From Mycoplasmopsis columbina (lineage in GTDB: Bacteria > Bacillota_I > Bacilli_A > Mycoplasmatales > Metamycoplasmataceae), in contig NZ_LR215041.1 of assembly GCF_900660685.1 (NCBI RefSeq), forward strand, positions 558,001 to 622,000: 64,000 nt of DNA, read 5' to 3'. Shown piece after piece: positions 48,100 through 59,131 of this stretch (positions are counted from its first letter, which is position 1; each line of letters opens with the position of its first letter). The notes beneath the pieces are model-generated. The model did not search any database. It saw nothing but the letters and a program-made list of their open reading frames with translations, and was not told the origin of the DNA. The position numbers and the translations under genes were made by a program.

Positions 48100-48855
48100 A
48101 TGGAATTAATTAAAGAGGGATATACCAACAAATCGTTCAAAAAAGATAACATCTTTTATCAAGAAAAAAAGCATAATGGATTTAATCATAAAGTCGATTA
48201 TACAAATTTGTCTAAACTAGATTTTGTTCCTAAACTAATTGAAAATAATGAAAAATATAGCAAATGGGAGTATATAAAAACTAAAAAACTAGAATTAAAT
48301 GAAAAAAATTTAAGAAAAATTGCCAAAAATTTTAAAACTTTACATGAATCAAATATCAAATTTCCTAAAAACACTATGGCACGTAGAATCAAAATGTATC
48401 GCCAACAAGTTAACGAATTAGGCCGTAAAATAGATGTTTTAGATAAATACTACAAAAGAATTAATAATATTTTGGCAAAAAGTAACACTACAAGACCTAT
48501 TCACAATGATTTATATTTTTCAAATATTATTCTTGACGAAAATGAAAAATTGTATTTTGTTGATTGAGAATATGCTTCAATGGGAGACAAACACTTTGAT
48601 TTAGCACTTTTTATTTGTGCTTCAGATTTAAATAAAGAACAAGAAAAAATTTTTTTAAATGAGTATGATACATATTGAGAAGAATATTTAATACAACAAA
48701 AAATTTTAGCTTGTTATTTCATTATTATTTGAGCTGTATCAAAACTTGATATACCTATAAACTATGAATATTATGTAAAAATGATTCAAAAGATTGATGA
48801 TGAATTTCAAATAAAAAAACAAACTAATTCTTTTAGAATTAAAGAGTGAAATTAA
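48100..48855 (+). CDS. Choline/ethanolamine kinase-like phosphotransferase
   Basis: 251 residues of the aminoglycoside phosphotransferase/choline kinase fold. Catalytic Brenner-like motif HNDLYFSNIIL (residues 144-154, catalytic Asp) and metal motif YFVDWEYASMGDKHFDLA (Asp in VDWEY). The N-terminal lobe is short (YTNKSFKKDNIFYQEKK). LicA/ChoK-type proteins phosphorylate choline, ethanolamine or similar alcohols and are common as orphan genes in mycoplasmas. The substrate cannot be told. Short Shine-Dalgarno AAGGGG. Divergent from rpoB. Confidence 0.85.
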
Positions 48856-48887
48856 AAAAGAATGAACTTTTATTTTCATTCTTTTTT
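48854..48887. terminator. Bidirectional terminator
   Basis: AAAAAAGAATGAA (48854-48866) and TTTCATTCTTTTT (48875-48887) between the convergent kinase-like gene and the surface protein gene. Confidence 0.9.
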
Positions 48888-48907
48888 AATTACTTGTATT
48901 ATAACTA

Positions 48908-50482
48908 TTATTTTTTATGTCTTTTAACTTTTAAAATAGCAAAAACTAAAAGGAATAACAAGGTTGCTCCTAAAAGTCCAAGAGCTACTGCTAAAAGAGT
49001 AATTCCTAAATAATCTTTTTCATTTGTTTTTTTAATTGTATTGTTATTTGATTTTTCTTTTATTAATAATTCTTGAATTTTAGCTTTAATTTCGTCAATT
49101 TTAGCATTTGAATTTTCTCTTGTAAAATTACCTTCTAGTCCAGATTCTTTTAGTAATTCATTTAGTTTAGTTAATAATGAATCTAAAAGTTGTGTATCTT
49201 CATTAGTATTTGAAGTTGTTGGATCATCTGAAGGGTTTTCTGTTCCATTATTTGTTGATGAATCTTTAATATTTTTAACACTTTTTAATAACGAAATAAG
49301 TAAAGTTTTATCAGCTGCAAAATCAGTCGTATCTTCTTCGCCATTATCATGAATTTCTTCTACTTTAGTAATTAAAGCATCAATATCTGATGATGTATTA
49401 AATCCATCCAACAATGCAAATACACTTCTATATTTTGTTAACTTATCTTGTGCACTTGAAAGATTTTCTTTTGTTGTATTCAATTCATTTAAAAGATTTA
49501 CTATTTCTGTTTTAAATGCTGCAAAATCTTCTGTATCATTTTCATTATTGTCATGAATAGCATTAATTGATTCAATTTTAGATGAATATGTTTCATCTGT
49601 TTTTACTGTTTCAATAACTTCTTTGTACTTTTGAAGTTGTTGATTTTTTATTGTTAATTCTGATTCTTTAGTAGCAAGTTCATTAGCTTTGTCATAGTAT
49701 TTTGTAATAGTTTCTAATACTTTATTCTTGAATCTACTAAGTAATGTTGTATCTTGATTTCCAAGATTCCGTTTTTGATTGATTCTTGTTCTATTTTGAT
49801 CCAATGTTTCATCCAAATTAATAGAAGAAATAATATCATTTCTAAAAAGAATGTCTGTTCAAATTTTTGCTATAACAGTTACATCAGTTCTATTCAAGTA
49901 TCTTGATAAAATTGAAGTGTATGTTGTTTGTTCATCTTCAGAAGTTCTTGGATTTGAATAGTCAGTTGTTAAACTAAAAGGTTGTTTAGCAGGATCAGAT
50001 TGATTAAGGTTTCCCATTCTAATAATGTCAGCAGAAATGCCTGAAAAATATGCTGCTACTTCTGTTGTAGTAAAACCTGAATTTGGCAATGACACAAAAA
50101 CACTAGTTAAAATTGTTAAATCATTATTTAATTTTTTTAATAAGTTAATTCTTAATTGAACACTTGCAAGTTCAGAGTTAATTTTGATTCTTTCTTCATC
50201 ACTTGAGGCATTAGTTATTTTTTCTCTTAAATTGGTAATTTGTGTTTTTAAATTCGTTGCTCATCTAGTTATAACATCTTTTGCTTGTTGATTAAGATAT
50301 GGAATATCTCTTATATAAGACGGTAACTCATCTATATCAGATTGTTGTGAACTTAAACTCTGATAAATTCCCATTAATTGATTTCTTTCATCAGTAGTAA
50401 TATTAGCACTTAAAGCTACTGCAATTGAAACTAATCCTGTTGTGGGAACAATAAGTGATTTTAGTAAAATTTTCTTTTTCAT
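48908..50482 (-). CDS. Surface protein with N-terminal signal and C-terminal membrane anchor
   Basis: 524 residues, family not recognised. Residues 1-27: basic start and hydrophobic signal/anchor (LLKSLIVPTTGLVSIAVALS). The middle is helical and coiled-coil-like (residues about 60-180 and 230-340). Two copies of an IHDN-x-E/D-DT-x-DFAA unit lie near residues 292 and 353, separated by about 60 residues (IHDNNENDTEDFAA, IHDNGEEDTTDFAA). An Asn/Thr-rich linker follows. The C-terminal helix (ITLLAVALGLLGATLLFLLVFA, residues about 494-516) ends with KVKRHKK, a stop-transfer tail. Type I topology with an exposed middle is inference. Two TGA Trp. Confidence 0.75.
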
Positions 50483-50631
50483 ATTTTCTCCATTTTAATT
50501 TTTATTTAATATTAAAGTTAATTTAACTATTAAATAAACTAAATTATATATTTTTATAGTCACATTAGTTAAAATTAGAATTTTTTAAAATTCATTTCTT
50601 TATTTTAAAAAATGGTGTATTATTATGATGT

Positions 50632-50733
50632 AAGTGGTTATAGCAAGGGTGTCCACCTGATCCCATTCCGAACTCAGTAGTTAAGCCCCTTAGTGCCGAC
50701 GATAGCAGAGATGTGAAAATAGGGAGCTGCTTT
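50632..50733 (+). rRNA. rrf: 5S ribosomal RNA
   Basis: Conserved internal blocks GTCCACCTGATCCCATTCCGAACTCAG and AAGCCCCTTAGTGCCGA. The 5' AAGTGGTTA and 3' GAGCTGCTT strands pair as helix I. No 16S or 23S gene is in the window, so this 5S is unlinked from any rrs-rrl unit here. A TATTAT-like -10 lies about 10 nt upstream. End coordinates are good to a few nt. Confidence 0.95.
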
Positions 50734-50745
50734 TTTTATTTTTTT

Positions 50746-50777
50746 ACCTATAAATAAATATATTTATAGGTTTTTTT
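50746..50777 (+). terminator. Terminator after 5S rRNA
   Basis: CCTATAAATA (50747-50756) and TATTTATAGG (50761-50770), followed by T7. An earlier T-rich tract follows the 5S end directly. Confidence 0.85.
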
Positions 50778-50847
50778 ATTTAAAATAAAAAAAGTATGTC
50801 CTTTCAAACACACTTTTAATTTAATTTGTATAAATTATTTTGATTTA

Positions 50848-51255
50848 TTATTTTTTTTGTTCTAAAGAAGCACTAATTTTTTTCAACTCAGCTAAAATTA
50901 ATTCTTCTTTTGTAGGCACAACTTCTGGTGCAGGTGTTGGATTTAATCTTTCTTTTCTTGCTTGTAATGATAATTTAATAATAAACACTAAATATAAAGC
51001 AACAAATATAATTGTAGCAACAATAAGAAATGCAATTAATGCTGCTAAGAATTTTCCAATAAATACAGGACCTGATTTTAAATCTTTAACATCATCAAGT
51101 TTGAACAAGCTTGCGATTGCTGCCATAATAACATCATTTGCTAATGATGTAACAACAGCTCCAAATGAAGCACCTAATAATAAACCAATTGCAAGCATGA
51201 ACATGTTGCCACGTTTAACAACACCTCACGCTTCTTTTCCAGCTTTTTTAAACAT
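50848..51255 (-). CDS. mscL: Large-conductance mechanosensitive channel
   Basis: 135 residues forming a pressure-relief pore. N-terminal FKKAGKEAWGVVKRGNMFMLAIGLLLGASFGAVVTSLANDVI (helix S1 and TM1 with the Ala/Gly-rich pore face; shown across residues 2-43 as separate motifs), a periplasmic-loop equivalent, TM2 (KFLAALIAFLIVATIIFVAL) and a C-terminal helix (KEELILAELKKI). The TGA Trp near residue 10 hides the real start; ATG 51255 gives the family-typical N-terminus. No obvious Shine-Dalgarno. Confidence 0.93.
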
Positions 51256-51328
51256 GATGCTATTTTATCAAAAAAATGAAAAAATTGAAATTTTAAATTC
51301 AATTTTTAACTTTTTTAGTTTCAAAAAT

Positions 51329-51356
51329 TTAAAAAAAAATAACCTTAAAAGGTTAT
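51329..51356 (-). terminator. Terminator of the tRNA Asn-Glu-Val cluster
   Basis: AACCTT (51341-51346) and AAGGTT (51349-51354); the minus strand then runs into T9. Confidence 0.8.
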
Positions 51357-51372
51357 GATGAACTTAATCAAA

Positions 51373-51448
51373 TGGTGGAGAGTAAGGGGCTCGAACCCAT
51401 GACCCTCGCCTTGTAAGGGCGATGCTCTCCCAACTGAGCTAACTCTCC
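51373..51448 (-). tRNA. tRNA-Val (anticodon UAC)
   Basis: 76 nt with encoded CCA. Acceptor GGAGAGT with ACTCTCC. Anticodon loop CTTACAA gives UAC. Confidence 0.96.
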
Positions 51449-51451
51449 TAA

Positions 51452-51527
51452 TGGCAGTCTGTACGGGGATCGAACCCGTGCGTGCATGGATGAAAACCAT
51501 GTGTGTTAACCGCTTCACCAACAGACC
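51452..51527 (-). tRNA. tRNA-Glu (anticodon UUC)
   Basis: 76 nt with encoded CCA. Anticodon stem CATGG/CCATG holds loop TTTTCAT, giving UUC. 3 nt upstream of tRNA-Val in the same transcript. Confidence 0.95.
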
Positions 51528-51533
51528 ATAATA

Positions 51534-51608
51534 TGGCGCCGATTACAAGGATCGAACTTGTGACCAACTGGTTAACAGCCAGCTGCTCTACCGCTGAGCT
51601 AAATCGGC
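51534..51608 (-). tRNA. tRNA-Asn (anticodon GUU)
   Basis: 75 nt with encoded CCA. Acceptor GCCGATT with AATCGGC. Anticodon loop CTGTTAA gives GUU. First gene of the Asn-Glu-Val cluster; a -10 TATAAT lies at 51641-51646 on the minus strand. Confidence 0.96.
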
Positions 51609-51717
51609 TTGCAATCTAAGTGTTTTTAAGTTGCTTACTAATTATAAGCAAAAAAAATTTAAAACAAAAATATTTTTTATTTTTTTTAAAAAAATATTTT
51701 GTCACCATTTTTTAAAT

Positions 51718-51741
51718 AAAAAAAGCAAAAGTTGCTTTTTT
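51718..51741 (-). terminator. Terminator of tRNA-Gly
   Basis: AAAAAAGCAA (51719-51728) and TTGCTTTTTT (51732-51741), A/T runs on both sides. It isolates tRNA-Gly from the downstream tRNA cluster. Confidence 0.75.
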
Positions 51742-51757
51742 GGTGAATTTAATCAAA

Positions 51758-51831
51758 TGGAGGAAACGAGGGGAATCGAACCCCCATAGTCAGCATGGCA
51801 AGCTGATATTTTGCCATTAAATTACGTTTCC
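51758..51831 (-). tRNA. tRNA-Gly (anticodon GCC)
   Basis: 74 nt with encoded CCA. Acceptor GGAAACG with CGTTTCC. Anticodon stem CAGC/GCTG with loop TTGCCAT gives GCC. Its own transcription unit. Confidence 0.95.
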
Positions 51832-52049
51832 ATATTTCTTAATTGCAATAAATATATTAACATAAAAAATTTTTTTTATAACAATTTTCTATTTTTTTAA
51901 TTATTTAGATTTCATAAAGAATTAATTCAATTTAAATACTAATACTTATTTAATATTTATAGTATTTAACCATATATTATTAACAATATTTAATTTAATT
52001 TCTGCTTGAGCCCGTAGTGAATTGAAAAATTTAAAAAATATTTTAATTT

Positions 52050-52096
52050 TTAGCACTTTATTATTTTGCCTGCTAATTTTAGTGCTAAAATATAAA
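52050..52096. promoter_or_regulatory. Degenerate CIRCE-type operator and promoter of dnaK
   Basis: TTAGCACTT (52050-52058)-N9-GCCTGCTAA (52068-52076) matches CIRCE with imperfect second arm. A further half-site TTTTAGTGCTAAAA (52077-52090, itself a near palindrome) follows, then TATAAA (52091-52096) as a possible -10. The first arm with the last half-site would have a 21-nt gap. This suggests HrcA control of dnaK. Confidence 0.65.
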
Positions 52097-52113
52097 TATC
52101 TTTTATTAAATAA

Positions 52114-53910
<1,797 letters not shown>

Positions 53911-53921
53911 TAATTAATATT

Positions 53922-53946
53922 AAAAAACAGGGGAAGCCTGTTTTTT
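53922..53946. terminator. Bidirectional terminator between dnaK and pyk
   Basis: AAAAAACAGG (53922-53931) and CCTGTTTTTT (53937-53946), loop GGAAG. Confidence 0.93.
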
Positions 53947-53949
53947 AAT

Positions 53950-55353
53950 TTATTTAATTTTTGTTTGAAAATTCTTATCAATAACTAATATTTTTTCATT
54001 TGTTTTAAGGCCATATTTTATTTTTAATTCATCTATAAATAAGTTTTCTAAGTTAAATTTACTATATAAAGATAAAGAATTAAAATCTATTCAAATTGAT
54101 GATTCTACTCCAAAAGCATTAATCATTTTTGAATTATTAATAACTCCAATAACTGGAACATTTGGTCTTGCTTTGGATAATTCTCTTAAGATTTCTAAAT
54201 TATCCGTTTGTATAATCATTAATTTAACATCATTTAGATATGTTAATTGTGAAAATTGTTGTGCCTGATTTAGTTTATTTACAGGAGTATTAGTATAAAA
54301 TTCTCTTAAATTTGCATAAACTTCTTCTTCTGCTCTTTTTGCAATTCTTGACATTACAGTTACTGCTTGTTTTGGATATTTACCAGTTGCACTTTCTCCT
54401 GAAAGCATAGTTGAATCTGCTTGTTGCATAATTGCTAAATAAACATCACTTACTTCCGCTCTTGTGGGTTGAGGATTATTTTCCATTGAATCTAACATTT
54501 GTGTTGCAACAATTACTAGTTTACCTTTTTGACGGCATTTTTCGATAATTATTTTTTGCGCATAAGGTACTTCATAATAAGGAATTTCTAAACCTAAATC
54601 TCCTCTTGCAACCATGATTCCATCAACTTCGTCTAAGATCTCATCAAGATTTTTAACACCTAAATCACTTTCAATTTTGGCAATTATTTTAATGTGCTCT
54701 CCGCCATTATTTTTTAATAATTCTTTTAAATCTCTAATGTTTTGAGCATTATTCACAAATGAAGCAGCAATGTAATTTACTTCTTGCTCAATACCAAATT
54801 TAACGTCGTCAATATCTTTTTGACTTAAGAAGGGAAGCGAAAAATCCACGCCAGGTAAATTAATTCTTTTATTTGTTTTTAAAAAATGTGTATTGAGTGT
54901 TTTTACAATAACTTTTTGTTCTTCAATTTTAACTACGTGTGATGTTAATTTACCGTCATCAAAAAGAACTTCATCACCAACTTTCAAATCTTGTGACATA
55001 TCATAATGCACAGCAACTTCACTTGTATTACCTTCAAAGGTTGAATATAAATTTGGATTAGTATGAATGGTTAATAAAGATTCAGCTAAAATTTCTTGCC
55101 CACCATCTTTCATTTTTCCAATTCTAATTTCAGGTCCTTTTGTGTCTAATAATAGTGAAATGGGAACTTGCAAATCCTTTGAAATTGCTTTTGCAGTTGA
55201 AAATTTATTTGCCTGTTCTTCATGAGTTCCATGACTAAAATTCGCACGGATACAAGTCGCTCCTGCTAAAACTAATTTTTTCATGTTTTCATAACTATCT
55301 GAAGCAGGTCCTGCAGTAATAATCAATTTACTTTTTTTGTATAATGAATTCAT
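53950..55353 (-). CDS. pyk: Pyruvate kinase
   Basis: 467-residue glycolytic enzyme that turns phosphoenolpyruvate and ADP into pyruvate and ATP. N-terminal LIITAGPASDSYENMKKLV, RANFSHGTHEE, LLDTKGPEIRIG; B domain (residues about 70-165); catalytic IIAKIESDLGVKNLDEI and DGIMVARGDLGLEIP, then TQMLDSM and the C-domain SGESATGKYP. One TGA Trp near residue 421. The C-terminal effector region is shorter than in Bacillus and without the PEP-utiliser extra domain. Convergent with dnaK. Confidence 0.97.
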
Positions 55354-55411
55354 TTTGTCCTCGTTTGTATAGTTTATACTCTAATTTTAAATGCTTATTA
55401 ATTTAGATAAT

Positions 55412-55433
55412 AAAAAATCTCGTAATGAGATTT
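55412..55433 (-). terminator. Terminator of the 55446-56900 gene
   Basis: AAATCTC (55415-55421) and GAGATTT (55427-55433); the minus strand is then T-rich. Confidence 0.75.
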
Positions 55434-55445
55434 AAAATTATTAAT

Positions 55446-56900
55446 TTAATTTGTAGTTGAGTTAGATAAATTATCTTCCCCACTAGTTGAATTTACATTT
55501 CCTTCATCTTCATTAGGACTATCTGTTTCATTTTTTTGGAAAGTATTTCCCAATGTAATAACTTTAATTAAGGTTAAAATTCCGTTTTGATCGCTTGCAT
55601 TTTTAAGTGATATTGAAACTGCAAATGATGCTGTACCTGTGTTTTCGTCGTATGAAACTAATGGTAAATCTTTAAATTTATTTTTGATAAAACCTGTTTG
55701 TGGATCATATTTGTAATATTTTAAAACATATTTGTTTGCATCTTTAAATTCGGGGTCAAAAATTAAATCAAGAGCATCATAATAACCTTCACTTGTATTA
55801 TGGTGTGAACTATTGTTTTGAATATTAGTGAAGTAAACAAAGTTTGGATCAATTGGATTTTTCTTACTTAAATCAGTATTATTAAATGAAATAATTTGAA
55901 TTTTATTAGCTGCTTCTTTTAACTGATCAATATTAATTGTAATTTTTTGACTCTCGGCACCTACAGGAATTGTAGTTATAGCATCTAAACTACTATCTTC
56001 TTTATCGCTTGCTACTGGAACAACTTTCAAGATATGATAATTAATAGTTAATTGATTGTCATCTATAGTATCGCTAAATCAAATTTCTCTGCTTGTATCG
56101 ATTTTGTAATAAGGATTAATACTTCTATCACCACTAGCAAATGAAAAATATTCTTTTACTTTCGAGTGCATATTTTTTATATCTTGCTCAGATTTTTCAT
56201 CGTTTGTTTTTTGTGGCAGTAAATTTAATAAATCTTGTATAGAATTGATTTTATTATTAGAAACATCTAAATTAAGTTTATTAGAAGCAGCAAAATTTCA
56301 TAAACTTAAATTGTGTTTTTTCTCAGCTTCTTCATTTGTTAATTTTGCAAAACCATCCATTTTATAGGTGTATGCTTCTCAAGTTGCTCTTCTTTCAGAA
56401 ATACTTTTTTTAAGAAGTTCTTCATTGTTTTTATCTTCTAAACTAACCTTAAGATAAAGAATTCCCTCTTTATCATTTGCAAAAGATTGATAATAAATAT
56501 TGTATTTTTCTTTTAACAAATCAATTGGTTCATTGCCTTTAGTTTTTAAAGTAAACAAGGGGTTTCGATTTTTTGAAGCATAAACTGGAGATGTTGCGCC
56601 AGAATTTAATTCTAGTTGATATGCTCAATATTCTCTTTGTTCATTATTTGAATACTTCAAATTAGGATCTATATCATTTGCACTTACCGGAATACTATAA
56701 GAAGCATATGCATAAGTACTTGGTAAAACGTTTTTATCTAACTTATCTGTTGCCAAAAAATTATATTTTTTTAATTCATCTGTTGACTGATTACTATTTT
56801 TAAAAGTTGCAACATTTAAAGCTGTCAAAACGCCAATTCCGGTTATAGCGCCTACAGATAAAAGACTTAAAGTTAAAATTGTTTTATTTTTCTTTGTCAT
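55446..56900 (-). CDS. Membrane-anchored protein of unknown function
   Basis: 484 residues, family not recognised. Basic N-terminus, then one membrane segment (TLSLLSVGAITGIGVLTAL, residues 9-27) without a lipobox Cys. The large remainder is probably outside the cell: Asn/Lys/Asp-rich, with short beta-like stretches (YYKYDPQTGFIKNKFKDLP). The C-terminus is Ser/Thr/Asn/Glu-rich and disordered (FQKNETDSPNEDEGN). Three or four TGA Trp. Not close to any peptidase or lipoprotein motif I can name. It follows engB by 17 nt, so it may be the last gene of the valS-to-engB run or have its own promoter. Confidence 0.7.
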
Positions 56901-56917
56901 AATGTCATCCTTATTTT

Positions 56918-57502
56918 TTAATGATTGTAAAGAATATTGTCAATATATTCAACTAGCATATCTAAATTTGTTTTCTTTTGTGAAGAAACAAAAAAGAAAT
57001 TATGAATGAAAAAAAGATTTTCATTTTTAACTATTTCTAAATGTTTTTTCTTTAGTTGATGTTTTTGACTTTGATTCAATTTATCAATTTTAGTATAAAC
57101 AAGATCTATTGGTCAATTTAAATGTTTTAGAAAATTTAAATATTCTAAATCAACTTTAGTTATTCCTGTGCGCGAGTCAATTAATAATATAATATGTTTT
57201 TCTGAACTTGAATCAAGTAAAAAATTCTTGATATTGTTAATCATCATTTCTTGCTGAACTTTAGACATGTTCGCAAAACCATATCCTGGCAAATCAACTA
57301 TTAATTTTCCATTTAAATCTGCAAAATAGTTAATTAATTGTGTTCTACCAGGAGTTTTAGAAACAAAACTAATATTTTGTCCTATCAACGCATTTAAAAG
57401 GGAACTTTTTCCAACGTTTGATCTACCTCACAAACAAACTTGAATTTCATCTGTTTCTAACCAATTATTTCGATCTGAAGATGATTTTAAAAATTTTCAC
57501 AT
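56918..57502 (-). CDS. engB: Ribosome biogenesis GTPase EngB/YsxC
   Basis: 194-residue TRAFAC GTPase needed for large-subunit assembly. P-loop GRSNVGKSSLLNAL (residues 26-39), G2 SKTPGRTQ, G3 VDLPGYGFA, G4 YTKIDKLN and G5 VSSQKKTNL are all present. Three TGA Trp; the first falls at codon 2, which is why the start at 57502 is missed in the standard code. It begins 1 nt after the coaD stop. Confidence 0.95.
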
Positions 57503-57503
57503 A

Positions 57504-57932
57504 CTAAATGCCCAATTTCTTTTTATGTCTTAAAAGTGTAGATGAATATTCAATTAGTTTGTAATCAGGAATAATTAAAATGGTTTCAAGTTCGTTATTA
57601 ACTTCATGGTTTCCAGCAGCAAGTTCTAATTCGTATTTGTAATCAGTATCGTTTCTTGCTGATCTAACCAAAAAATTTACATTTAGATTTTTTGCAATTT
57701 GTCCAATTAAATTATTTTTATTAATCAAAACATCAATTCTATCGCCATAGTGAGAAAGCATTTTTTTAGTTTCTAAATATCTCTCATCAATGTTTTCTAA
57801 GTTGTTTTTGTCAGGATTAATAGAAACGATTACAAAAAGTTTATCAAAAAGTTTTAAGGCCTTATCAATAACTGATAAATGGCCTTCGTGCATCGGATCA
57901 AATGATCCAGGATATATAGCTATTTTTTTCAT
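57504..57932 (-). CDS. coaD: Phosphopantetheine adenylyltransferase
   Basis: 142-residue enzyme for the fourth step of CoA synthesis (4'-phosphopantetheine to dephospho-CoA). Nucleotidyltransferase motif IYPGSFDPMHEGHLSVI ((T/H)xGH), LVRSARNDTDYKYE (the family's GLR-x2-D-x-DYE region) and the EYSSTLLR block at the C-terminus (usual I-S-S-S/T). Slightly short of the typical 160. Overlaps the ackA stop by one base (TAATG), so translation is probably coupled; CoA supply fits with pta-ackA in the same transcript. Confidence 0.96.
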   Translation of the reverse strand: MKKIAIYPGSFDPMHEGHLSVIDKALKLFDKLFVIVSINPDKNNLENIDERYLETKKMLSHYGDRIDVLINKNNLIGQIAKNLNVNFLVRSARNDTDYKYELELAAGNHEVNNELETILIIPDYKLIEYSSTLLRHKKKLGI

Positions 57933-59122
57933 TATTTAATTAAATTTAAAGTGTTTTGAGCAATTAATAATTCTTCATTGGTTCTAATTGCATAAATTTT
58001 AATTTGACTATCTGGTTTTGATAAAAGCACATAATCATCATACTTAGAATTATTAGCTTGATCATCAAATTGAATATCTGCAAAGTGAAGTTTTTCAATC
58101 ACTGCTTTTCTAATAAAAGGAGAATTTTCTCCAACTCCGGCAGTAAAAACTATTGCATCAATTTTATTTTCTAATTTGTTTGCGTAATTTGCTACATAAT
58201 CAACGATTTTTTGAACATATAAATCTTTAGCAAATATCGCTTTTTCATTATTTTCAGCAATTGCTTTTTCAATATCTCTTAAATCGTTTGAGATTTCTGA
58301 AACTCCTAATAAACCTGATTTTTTATTTAAAATGTCTGTTACTTCTTGCGGAGTTAAGTTTTCTTCTTTACATAAAAATTCGACAATTGAAGGGTCAATG
58401 TCACCTGATCTTGTTCCCATCATAATTCCTGCAAGCGGTGTTAAACCCATTGTAGTATCAAATGATTTGCTATCTTTAATGGCACAAATACTTGCTCCAC
58501 TTCCAATGTGTAAATTTATTACATTAACAGATTTCTTATTTAGTAATTCTTCAACTTTATTTGTTATATAGTTGTGGCTAATTCCGTGAAATCCATATTT
58601 TTTAATTTTATGTTTTTCGCTTAAATGTAAGGGAATTGGATAAATTGCATTAACGTTAGGAATTGTTGTGTGAAAAGAAGTATCAAATGATGCAGTTAAT
58701 ATTGCTTTGGGCATTTCTTGTTTAAAAGCTAAAATAGCTTGAATTGCACCTGGATTATGCAATGGAGCATAAAGAGAACATTTATCAATTAAAGCAATTG
58801 ATTGATCATCTAATTTAATGCTTGAATTAAAATATGTTCCTCCGTGAACTACTCTAAATCCTACTGCTTCAATTTCTTCTGGATTTTCAATTAATTTGAT
58901 TTTTTTCATTAATTCTAATGTTTTAGCAACGCCAACTGCATGGTTTGGCATTGATGGAAAATCTTCATATTTTTGACCATTATATTTAATTGTAATAATA
59001 CCATCGGGTAAAGTAATTCTTTCAGTTAATCCGCTGGCAATTGGTTTTAAAGTATCTTTTTCAAAAAGTTGCAACTTAATTGAACTACTTCCTGCATTAA
59101 CTACTAAAATTTTTTTTGACAT
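57932..59122 (-). CDS. ackA: Acetate kinase
   Basis: 396 residues. It makes acetate and ATP from acetyl phosphate. ASKHA motifs: LVVNAGSSSIKLQLF (N-terminus), RVVHGG, TASFDTSFHTTIP, KYGFHGISHNY, INLHIGSGASICAI (phosphate loop), MGTRSGDIDP and IVFTAGVGENS. All active-site residues (Arg, Asp in FDTSFH, Glu near the end) look intact. 9 nt after pta. Encodes the last ATP-making step of the fermentation route. Confidence 0.98.
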   Translation of the reverse strand: MSKKILVVNAGSSSIKLQLFEKDTLKPIASGLTERITLPDGIITIKYNGQKYEDFPSMPNHAVGVAKTLELMKKIKLIENPEEIEAVGFRVVHGGTYFNSSIKLDDQSIALIDKCSLYAPLHNPGAIQAILAFKQEMPKAILTASFDTSFHTTIPNVNAIYPIPLHLSEKHKIKKYGFHGISHNYITNKVEELLNKKSVNVINLHIGSGASICAIKDSKSFDTTMGLTPLAGIMMGTRSGDIDPSIVEFLCKEENLTPQEVTDILNKKSGLLGVSEISNDLRDIEKAIAENNEKAIFAKDLYVQKIVDYVANYANKLENKIDAIVFTAGVGENSPFIRKAVIEKLHFADIQFDDQANNSKYDDYVLLSKPDSQIKIYAIRTNEELLIAQNTLNLIK

Positions 59123-59131
59123 ATTTTTCTC

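Noticed and set aside
50840-51358. Plus-strand 172-codon frame
   Set aside because: Exact antisense of mscL plus its downstream region; mscL is unmistakable.
51660-51720. AT-rich inverted tract as a replication origin
   Set aside because: It is a short poly-A/T stretch between tRNA units without DnaA boxes or dnaA/dnaN nearby.
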